Below are positions 57,902-64,000 of a stretch of DNA of 64,000 nucleotides, one piece after another. Every line of letters starts with the position of its first letter. Position 1 is the first letter of the stretch. The notes beneath the pieces were generated by a model. The model was not told the origin of the DNA. It made no database searches and worked only from the letters and a program-made list of their open reading frames with translations. The DNA comes from Stenotrophomonas maltophilia (lineage in GTDB: Bacteria > Pseudomonadota > Gammaproteobacteria > Xanthomonadales > Xanthomonadaceae): NCBI GenBank assembly GCA_002363385.1, contig DEVL01000001.1:124001-188000 (forward strand), written 5' to 3'. Position numbers and translations under genes: made by a program.

Positions 57902-60900
57902 TCAGGACGCCTGCAACTGCGGCAGGTAGGCACGCAGGCCAGCGGCGAAGTCGGCGATGGCCCCGGCCTGCGGGGCGACCCCGCCCTGCTCCACCTGCTC
58001 CAGCAGGGTGCGCGCCCGGGTAGCCAGTGCATCGGCGCCCAGCGTCGCCAGGGCGCCGACCAGACGATGCAGCACATCGATCGTGGCTTGCCGCGCGTCA
58101 TCGCGTACCGCGGCATCCAGGCGCGCCAGATCCGCTTCCGAGGTGCTGCACAGGCTGTCGATCAGCACGGTGGCGACATGCGCCGATCCGAACCGGCGCA
58201 CCACCGCTGCACGATCCGGCAGTGCGTCGCCAGCCGCATTGTCGGGATCGGTGGTCAGCACGTGCCCGCGCTGATCGCTGCTCGGCAACCAGCGCAGCAA
58301 CGCCTGCCGCAGCAGTGCGAGCGGCACCGGCTTGCCCAGCAGATCGTCCATGCCCGCCTCACGGCACCGCTGCAGGTCATCCTCCAGCGCACTGGCGGTC
58401 AATGCGAGTACCGGCAACCGTGGCCTGCCGTGGTCGCGCTCCTGCTCGCGGATGCGCCGCGTCATGGCATACCCGTCCATCACCGGCATGCGGCAATCGG
58501 TGATGACCAGGTCGAAGTGGGCGCGGGCCAGCAGCGCCAGTGCCTGCTCGCCGTTCTCGGCCAACACGTGTGGCAGGCCCAGCTGCTGCATGCGCCAGCC
58601 CATCAGCGCCTGGTTGGTGGGATGGTCTTCCACGATCAGCACGCGCCGCTGCAGCAGCTCGGCCGGCATCGGCAGTGTGTTGGCCTGTTCTTCGGCGGCG
58701 CCGGGCAGTTCTTCCGCTGCGACGGCAGGCAGGGTCAACCGCACCTCCACGCGGGTACCTTCGCCCAGCGCGCTGTGCAGCGTCAGCGAGCCGTGCATCA
58801 ACGCCACCAGCCGCTGGCAGATGCTCAGGCCCAGTCCGGTGCCACCGTACTGGTGGCTGGTGGTGGTCTGGGCCTGCGCGAAGGGCGCGAACAGGCGCTC
58901 GCGCTGCTCGGCGGAGATACCGATGCCGGTATCACGCACGGTCAGGCTCAGCGTCTGCGCGCCGTCTGCATCGGTGTCGATCACCGCCAGTGCAACGCTG
59001 ACCTCACCATGGTGGGTGAACTTGAGCGCGTTGCTGAGCAGATTGAAGGCAATCTGGCGCAGGCGCATGCCATCGGCCAGATGCATCGCCGCCACGTCAT
59101 CGTCGACCTGCATCCGCAACGCCAGATCCTTGGCCACCGCCTGCGGGGCAAGCAGCTGCTGCACATTGCCGAGCAGTGCGCGCAGTGCCACCGGATGCGG
59201 CTGCAGCGCCAACGCACCGGCTTCTATCTTGGAGTAGTCCAGCAGATCGTCCAGAATCTGCCGCAGCATCTGTGCCGAGTCTTCGATCACGCCGATGATG
59301 CGGCGCTGCTCGGTATCCAGGGTGGTGTGCGACAACACCTCCACCATGCCGAGCACGCCGGACATCGGCGTGCGGATCTCGTGGCTCATCGTGGCCAGGA
59401 ACTCGGACTTGGCCGCGGTGGCGCGCTCGGCCGCCGCCTTGGCCAAGGCCAGCGCATCGGCCTGTGCACGCGCCTCGGTGACATCGACCCAGTAGCCGCT
59501 CCACAGCAGCGCACCGTCTTCAGCATCGTAGGGCAGCGCGCGCGAGCGTACCCAGCGCAGCGTGCCACGTGGCGACGTACGGAACTCCATGTCCAGCGGA
59601 GTAAAGTCACGCGCGGCGCGATCCATGGCCTGGCGAACGGCGGCGCGGTCGCGTTCGTCGATCCGGTCCATCAACGCGCTCTCGTCGGCCATCGCATCGG
59701 CCGCGCTGAGCCCGAACAGGGCTTCGGTATCGCCAGCGATGTACGGTATCGACAGGCGCCCATCGCGCTCGCGCCGCCCTTGGTAAACGATCGCCGGCAG
59801 GTTGTCGGTGACCTCGGCCAGGCGCTGCTCGGCACGTCGGCGCATCGCCACTTCATTGCGCAGCCGCCAGTGGCCCCAGCCATGCACCAGCAGGGCCGTC
59901 AGCAGCACCAGCGCCAATGGGACCGCCCAGCGGGCGATCGCGCGCCAATCCAGATCACTGCGGTACTCGGCCGACAGCCAGTCGCTGCGGATCGCTTCGT
60001 GCTCACGCGCGCTCATGTTGACCAGCATGCGGTCGAAGGTGGTGGCCAGCGGTGCGTACTGGCGTTTGACCGCCAGCGACAACCGATCACTGAAGCCGGC
60101 GGGCGCCGCCACGTGCAGTTGCGCGGGGTAGCGTTCGCGGACGATCCGGTCGACGATCGCCAGATTCCCGATGTAGGCATCGGCATCGCCATGGGCCAGC
60201 CGTGCCAGGGCGAGCTCGGCACTGCGCGCCGGTACGATGCGCGCGTTCGGTGCCTGCTGCAGGATGTAGCCGCGCAGTCGCTCCGGGTCGGTGAGCAGGA
60301 TGCTGCGCCCGTCCAGGTCGCGCACACCCAGCACCGACGCGCTGCCGGCCGCAGTAACGATCACGTTCGGTACGGTGATGAAGGGCTGGCTGAAAACCCA
60401 GCCATCGCCGAGGTAGGTAGAATCGTTGGGGATGCCCATGATCACGTCGACGTCGCCGCGGCGCAGTTGTTCGCGCACCTCGAACCAGTCATGCGCCGGC
60501 ACACCGGTGAGTTGTGCGCCCACGGTGCGCAGCAGGCGCAGGTACTCGGCCGATACGCCGCTGGGCTGGCCGTTGGCGTCGGTGAAGGCCAACGGCGCCG
60601 CATTCGGTGCGAACGCCAGGCGCAGGGGCGTGGACAGCGCGCGCTTCTCGGCATTGCCCAGGATCATCCGCGATTGCACCGACCATTCCGGTGTCTGCAA
60701 CCACTGATGCTGCAGCCGGTCGCGATCACCGTCCGCCAGCGCCGCCAGCCCCATGTCCAGTGCTTCGGCCAGCGGCTGCTTGGCGTTGGGCACGCCGAAG
60801 TGCAGCCGCTCGGGAGGGAGATCACTGGGTCGCAACAGCGCCACCCCGGTCAAGCGACGCTCGGCGATCAAGGTCGCCGCGACGTAGGCATTGCCGATGT

Positions 60901-61480
60901 ACACATCGGCGTCGCCTCTGGCGACCATCCCCAGTGCTTCCGTCGTGTTGCCCGCGATCACGCGGCGCGCGGCCGGGAAGCGCGCGCGCACTTCCTCACT
61001 GGTGACGAACTCGCGCTCGGTGACCACGCGCAGTCCGCGCAGGTCCGGATCGGCCGAGGCGCGGGTATCGCCGGGGCGGCCGACCAGTGCCAGCGGGGCA
61101 TTCGCATAGGGCCGGGTATAGACCATGCACCGCGTGCGGTCGGCGGTGAGGGTGATGTTCATCACCACGTCGACTTCGCCGCGGCAGGCGGCATCCAGGA
61201 CATCGCTCCAGTCGCGGTACATCCGCACCTTCACCTGGACGCCCAGTTGCCGGGTGAGCAGGCTCAGGTAGTCGTACCCCAGACCGACCGGCTTGCCATC
61301 ACGCATGGATTCGAACGGCGGCCAGCCGCTGTCGTACATGCCCAGGATGATGGTAGGGTGCCTGCCAAGCCACTCGCTCTGCCGGGGCGACAAGGTGGGC
61401 GGCGGAGCGGCGGATGCCGACACGCTCCATGCCGTTGCGAGTACGAACAGCACCAGCCAGCGGACGACATGGATACGCAT
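57902..61480 (-). CDS. BvgS/EvgS-like hybrid sensor histidine kinase
   Basis: A 1192-residue unorthodox sensor. A signal peptide (1-25) is followed by two periplasmic Venus-flytrap domains (about 43-265 and 285-505). A membrane helix (about 519-535) leads to a PAS domain (about 552-670), then HisKA with H700 in ATMSHEIRTPMSG and HATPase (about 800-920, DTGIGIS, GGTGLGLS). A receiver follows with D995 in LVITDCRMPVMDG, and a C-terminal HPT has H1138 in LHRLVGAL. Signal may be a small molecule in the flytrap. It is divergent from the response regulator, 74 nt away. Confidence 0.95.
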   Translation of the reverse strand: MRIHVVRWLVLFVLATAWSVSASAAPPPTLSPRQSEWLGRHPTIILGMYDSGWPPFESMRDGKPVGLGYDYLSLLTRQLGVQVKVRMYRDWSDVLDAACRGEVDVVMNITLTADRTRCMVYTRPYANAPLALVGRPGDTRASADPDLRGLRVVTEREFVTSEEVRARFPAARRVIAGNTTEALGMVARGDADVYIGNAYVAATLIAERRLTGVALLRPSDLPPERLHFGVPNAKQPLAEALDMGLAALADGDRDRLQHQWLQTPEWSVQSRMILGNAEKRALSTPLRLAFAPNAAPLAFTDANGQPSGVSAEYLRLLRTVGAQLTGVPAHDWFEVREQLRRGDVDVIMGIPNDSTYLGDGWVFSQPFITVPNVIVTAAGSASVLGVRDLDGRSILLTDPERLRGYILQQAPNARIVPARSAELALARLAHGDADAYIGNLAIVDRIVRERYPAQLHVAAPAGFSDRLSLAVKRQYAPLATTFDRMLVNMSAREHEAIRSDWLSAEYRSDLDWRAIARWAVPLALVLLTALLVHGWGHWRLRNEVAMRRRAEQRLAEVTDNLPAIVYQGRRERDGRLSIPYIAGDTEALFGLSAADAMADESALMDRIDERDRAAVRQAMDRAARDFTPLDMEFRTSPRGTLRWVRSRALPYDAEDGALLWSGYWVDVTEARAQADALALAKAAAERATAAKSEFLATMSHEIRTPMSGVLGMVEVLSHTTLDTEQRRIIGVIEDSAQMLRQILDDLLDYSKIEAGALALQPHPVALRALLGNVQQLLAPQAVAKDLALRMQVDDDVAAMHLADGMRLRQIAFNLLSNALKFTHHGEVSVALAVIDTDADGAQTLSLTVRDTGIGISAEQRERLFAPFAQAQTTTSHQYGGTGLGLSICQRLVALMHGSLTLHSALGEGTRVEVRLTLPAVAAEELPGAAEEQANTLPMPAELLQRRVLIVEDHPTNQALMGWRMQQLGLPHVLAENGEQALALLARAHFDLVITDCRMPVMDGYAMTRRIREQERDHGRPRLPVLALTASALEDDLQRCREAGMDDLLGKPVPLALLRQALLRWLPSSDQRGHVLTTDPDNAAGDALPDRAAVVRRFGSAHVATVLIDSLCSTSEADLARLDAAVRDDARQATIDVLHRLVGALATLGADALATRARTLLEQVEQGGVAPQAGAIADFAAGLRAYLPQLQAS

Positions 61481-61554
61481 GCTGCCTGATCTCCGTAGAA
61501 TGATATCCCCATCCCGGCACGGCCCGACGGCTGCCTTACAGGCAATACTAGTCC

Positions 61555-62193
61555 ATGACCCTGCGCATTATCATTGCCGATGACCATCCGGTCGTACGGA
61601 TCGGCACGAAGGCCGTGATCGAATCCAGCGGCATTGGCCAGGTCGTGGCCGAGGCCAGCAGCGTTGCCGAACTGATGGCCGCGCTGTCCGATCACCCCTG
61701 CGATGTCCTGGTTACCGATTACTCCATGCCGGGCGGCCAGCAGGCCGACGGCTTTGCGATGATCGCCATGATCCGCCGGCGTTTCCCTGAGCTGCCGGTG
61801 CTGATGCTCAGCGTCTCCAACAACCTGGCCATCCTGCGCCTGGTGGTGGCCACCGGCGTGCTGGGCCTGGTCGACAAGACCTCGTCGATGGACGAGTTGC
61901 CGCTGGCGATCCAGACCGTGCAGCGCGGCGTGCCCTACGTCAGCCTCACGCTGAAAGAGCGCATTGACGCGATCGGCACGAACAGCGTGGAGGAAGGCGA
62001 AGCCAAACCGCTCTCGCCACGCGAACTGGAAGTGCTGCGTCTGCTGGGCAGTGGCATGACGGTCAAGGAGATCGCCCTCCATCTGCACAAGAGCGTGAGT
62101 ACCATCAGCCGCCAGAAGGGCGACGCGATGCTGAAGCTCGGTCTCAAGGGCGATGCCGAGCTGTTCGATTACCTGCGCGACGGCGAACGCTGA
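61555..62193 (+). CDS. LuxR/NarL-family response regulator (BvgA/EvgA-like)
   Basis: A 212-residue regulator. The receiver (about 1-120) has the acidic pair D9-D10, phosphoacceptor D55 (VLVTDYSMPG) and K108. The C-terminal NarL helix-turn-helix (about 148-206) contains LSPRELEVLRLLGSGMTVKE and HKSVSTISRQKGDAMLKL. It should be the partner of the divergent hybrid kinase, receiving phosphate from its HPT. Start ATG 61555. Confidence 0.94.
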   Translation: MTLRIIIADDHPVVRIGTKAVIESSGIGQVVAEASSVAELMAALSDHPCDVLVTDYSMPGGQQADGFAMIAMIRRRFPELPVLMLSVSNNLAILRLVVATGVLGLVDKTSSMDELPLAIQTVQRGVPYVSLTLKERIDAIGTNSVEEGEAKPLSPRELEVLRLLGSGMTVKEIALHLHKSVSTISRQKGDAMLKLGLKGDAELFDYLRDGER

Positions 62194-62198
62194 TCGCC

Positions 62199-62223
62199 GC
62201 CGTCCTGCGGACGGCACCTCTAC
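62199..62223. repeat. GTAG-type REP-like palindrome
   Basis: GCCGTCC TGC GGACGGC, then ACCTCTAC; the complement starts GTAGAGG. It follows the response regulator stop by 5 nt and may act as its 3' hairpin. Confidence 0.6.
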
Positions 62224-62470
62224 ACGCTTCGATGCACGCGCGATGCACCGTCATCGCGGTGGCGATCCGTCGTGCGTGATGTGTTGCGCGCGTACCTAAC
62301 AGATCGCACACAAAGAGTTCCCTGTCATGCGGCTGCATTTATGTACTGCTCAGTTTGATATTCAGGGCTAATTCGGGTGACTAACGGATAATTCACACCT
62401 GTCGCCAGCAGCGATTTCCCCCCTCCACTGCTGGCGGACAAAACCAAAAAATAAAAAGGTGTCCCCGAAA

Positions 62471-63043
62471 ATGAAGACTTCCCTGCTTGCTCTGGGTCTG
62501 CTCGCTGCACTGCCGTTCGCTGCGTCGGCAACCGACGGTCTGTCGTACAACTATGTTGAAGGCGGCTACGTGAACACCGATGCCAAGGGCGGCGACGCTG
62601 ATGGCTGGGCGGTGAAGGGCTCGGTCGCCGTGGCGCCGAACTTCCACATCTTCGGTGACTACAACGCGCAGGAAACCAAGCGCGGCAGCAACGATGTGGA
62701 CCAGTGGAAGGTCGGTGTCGGCTACAACTACGGCATCGCCCCGACCACCGATCTGGTGGCCCGCGTTGCTTACCAGAAGTTCGATCCGAAGCGCGGCCTG
62801 GACTTCAACGGTTACTCGACCGAAGTCGGCGTGCGCAGCGCGTTCACCCCGAACTTCGAAGGCTACGTGATGGCCGGTTACGAGGATTACAGCAAGAAGC
62901 ACGGCGTCAATCCGGACGGCGAGTTCTACGGCCGTGTCGGCGCCCAGGCCAAGCTCAACCAGAACTGGGGCCTGGCCGGCGAAGTGAAGCTGGCCAAGGG
63001 CGGCGACAAGGAATGGTTCGTCGGTCCGCGCTTCACCTGGTAA
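62471..63043 (+). CDS. ax21: Ax21-family outer-membrane protein
   Basis: A 190-residue predicted beta-barrel. The signal peptide (1-20, MKTSLLALGLLAALPFAASA) is followed by alternating hydrophobic strands, such as SYNYVEGGYVNTDAKGGD, AVKGSVAVAPNFHIFGDYNA, and the C-terminal aromatic strand ending EWFVGPRFTW. It matches the Ax21 proteins of Xanthomonas and Stenotrophomonas, which were once proposed as quorum signals, a claim since withdrawn. Start ATG 62471 has AAGGTG upstream. Codon use is strongly biased, which suggests high expression. The 277-nt upstream gap is relatively A+T-rich. Confidence 0.92.
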   Translation: MKTSLLALGLLAALPFAASATDGLSYNYVEGGYVNTDAKGGDADGWAVKGSVAVAPNFHIFGDYNAQETKRGSNDVDQWKVGVGYNYGIAPTTDLVARVAYQKFDPKRGLDFNGYSTEVGVRSAFTPNFEGYVMAGYEDYSKKHGVNPDGEFYGRVGAQAKLNQNWGLAGEVKLAKGGDKEWFVGPRFTW

Positions 63044-63104
63044 TTCGTTTTACGCACTACCGCGGTACGTTGTTGGATGGCGCGGTCTCTCTCCCCTGCG
63101 CCAT

Positions 63105-63201
63105 GAAGCCCGGCTCACGCCGGGCTTCACTTATCTGCAGCACCTGGCGACACCCTCGTCGGTACGCCACGAAACAACCCGGCCCTGTGCCGGGTTGTTT
63201 C
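63105..63201. terminator. Two tandem hairpins after ax21
   Basis: GAAGCCCGGC, loop TCAC, then GCCGGGCTTC (63105-63128). GAAACAACCCGGC, loop CCTGT, then GCCGGGTTGTTTC (63171-63201). Both stems are perfect (10 and 13 bp). Neither has a long T run on the plus strand, but both lie in the 3' region of ax21. Confidence 0.6.
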
Positions 63202-63221
63202 GTTCTGGCGGAGACTGCGCC

Positions 63222-63253
63222 AAAAAAAAACCCCGGCGCTTGCCGGGGTTTTT
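63222..63253 (-). terminator. Rho-independent terminator of gpsA
   Basis: AAAAACCCCGGC, loop GCTT, then GCCGGGGTTTTT. On the minus strand it ends in a nine-T run, 6 nt after the gpsA stop. It can also stop plus-strand transcription. Confidence 0.9.
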
Positions 63254-63259
63254 CGTGCA

Positions 63260-64000
63260 TCACTTGAACAGCGTGTCCGGATACTCCGGCTTCTGCTCGC
63301 GTGCCAACAGCGCACGCAATCCTTCTTCGGGTGTCTGCTCACCGTGCAGCACCGCGCGCACGCGGTCGGAGATGGGCAGGTCGATCCCATGACGGCGCGC
63401 CTGGCGCATCACTTCATCGGCGGTCTGCACCGACTCGACCACCTGGCCGATCTCACGGACCGCGTCGGTCAACGTCTGGCCACGGCCCAGGGCCAGGCCC
63501 AGGCGCCGGTTGCGCGAAAGATCGCCGGTGCAGGTCAGCACCAGATCGCCCAGACCGGCCAACCCCATCAGGGTCTCCGGCTTGGCACCGATCGCCGCGG
63601 CCAGCCGCAGCATCTCGTTGAGGCCACGGGTGATCAGGCCGGCACGGGCGTTGAGGCCCAGCTGCATGCCATCGGCGACGCCGGTGGCAACGGCCAGCAC
63701 GTTCTTCATCGCACCGCCGAGCTCGGCACCGACCATGTCATCGCCGGTGTAGGCGCGGAACGCCGGACCGTGCATCGCATCGGCCACCTGCTGGGCGAAG
63801 TCCGGCGCGTCACCGTGCACGGTGATCGCGGTCGGCAGGCCCTGGGTGACTTCCTTGGCGAACGACGGACCGGTCACTACCGCCAGCGGCACGTCCGGCC
63901 CGAGGACCTCACGCGCCACTTCGTGCAGGAACCGACCGGAGCCGGGTTCGAAGCCCTTGGTCGCCCACGCCACGCCGGCCTCGGCCGGCCGTAGTGGCGC
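63260..64000 (-). CDS. gpsA: Glycerol-3-phosphate dehydrogenase [NAD(P)+] (partial, N terminus beyond window)
   Basis: The C-terminal 246 residues of GpsA, which makes sn-glycerol-3-phosphate for phospholipid synthesis. The substrate-binding GPSFAKEV (with the catalytic region after LGGAMKNVLAVATGVADG) and the helical domain MLRLAAAIGAKPETLMGLAG are clear. GDLVLTCTGDLSRNRRLG is the conserved C-terminal segment. The frame stays open through 64000, so the N-terminal Rossmann part lies to the right. An internal Met near 63973 is not the true start. A strong terminator follows the stop. Confidence 0.95.
   Translation of the reverse strand, partial: APLRPAEAGVAWATKGFEPGSGRFLHEVAREVLGPDVPLAVVTGPSFAKEVTQGLPTAITVHGDAPDFAQQVADAMHGPAFRAYTGDDMVGAELGGAMKNVLAVATGVADGMQLGLNARAGLITRGLNEMLRLAAAIGAKPETLMGLAGLGDLVLTCTGDLSRNRRLGLALGRGQTLTDAVREIGQVVESVQTADEVMRQARRHGIDLPISDRVRAVLHGEQTPEEGLRALLAREQKPEYPDTLFK

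Noticed and set aside
58067..61489. 1140-codon plus-strand frame antisense to the hybrid kinase
   Set aside because: Composition is that of a mirrored coding strand (His, Arg, Gln, Gly rich); the kinase motifs on the minus strand are unmistakable.
1..64000. tRNA, rRNA, prophage or insertion sequence genes
   Set aside because: None was recognised on either strand. No transposase, integrase or tRNA-like cloverleaf was found by eye; a covariance-model search would be needed to be certain.

Overview
The window is chromosomal DNA of a Gammaproteobacterium in the Xanthomonadaceae, most likely Stenotrophomonas or a close relative. The evidence is a high G+C content (about 65-70% in sample lines), many short GTAG-type palindromes of the kind described in Stenotrophomonas (SMAG REPs), a complete oleABCD olefin cluster, an Ax21-family outer-membrane protein and a pair resembling the Xanthomonas cGMP signalling genes XC_0249/XC_0250. 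No rRNA, tRNA, CRISPR array, transposase or prophage was seen. Gene density is high and most genes are ordinary housekeeping or catabolic genes.

Layout. 1-5.6 kb: tail of an unknown gene, pncA, purU, a small DUF2798 membrane protein divergent from a LysR regulator, an old-yellow-enzyme oxidoreductase, a SIRT4-like sirtuin and a hotdog thioesterase. 5.6-6.3 kb: a 0.7 kb gene-free stretch with two related inverted-repeat elements. 6.3-10.4 kb: class I ribonucleotide reductase (nrdA then nrdB on the minus strand) with a long structured upstream region. 10.4-16.1 kb: a YggN-like protein, zapE coupled to an alpha/beta hydrolase, an EamA transporter, a secreted nuclease-like protein and a membrane cytochrome c5. 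16.2-21.8 kb: a TetR regulator divergent from a leucine-degradation operon (isovaleryl-CoA dehydrogenase and both subunits of methylcrotonyl-CoA carboxylase).

21.8-27.1 kb is the most interesting region. It holds a small NHLP-like precursor peptide, a SagB-type dehydrogenase without YcaO, a membrane-anchored class III cyclase with a TPR-rich extracytoplasmic part, and, 13 nt upstream of the cyclase, a cNMP-binding GGDEF protein. It reads as a RiPP-type peptide modification cassette wired to cyclic-nucleotide and c-di-GMP signalling.

27.2-35.3 kb: glyoxylate shunt (aceB-aceA) with a divergent LysR gene, a second LysR gene, an MFS exporter, a short signal peptidase I, and two tandem proteins that look like degenerate type II dehydroquinases. 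35.5-44.1 kb: a dcp-type lipoprotein peptidase, an acyltransferase, arfB, a DUF2059 protein, an overlapping ubiJ-ubiB-truC operon, ddl and a 51-residue DUF1328 membrane protein. 44.2-49.5 kb: oleA, oleB, oleC and oleD for long-chain olefin synthesis, with a YkgJ-type Cys-cluster gene inserted on the opposite strand. 49.6-57.9 kb: a DUF4156 lipoprotein, a two-domain M16 peptidase, a secreted protein with repeated VRP motifs, trmL, glutaryl-CoA dehydrogenase, ETF-ubiquinone oxidoreductase and a cytochrome c lipoprotein. 57.9-64 kb: a BvgS/EvgS-like hybrid kinase divergent from a LuxR-type response regulator, an Ax21-family protein, three tandem hairpins and the C-terminal part of gpsA, which runs off the end.

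Functionally, isovaleryl-CoA dehydrogenase and glutaryl-CoA dehydrogenase both feed electrons through ETF to the ETF-QO encoded here. The acetyl-CoA they yield can enter the glyoxylate shunt. UbiB and UbiJ supply the quinone. These links are inferred from known pathways.
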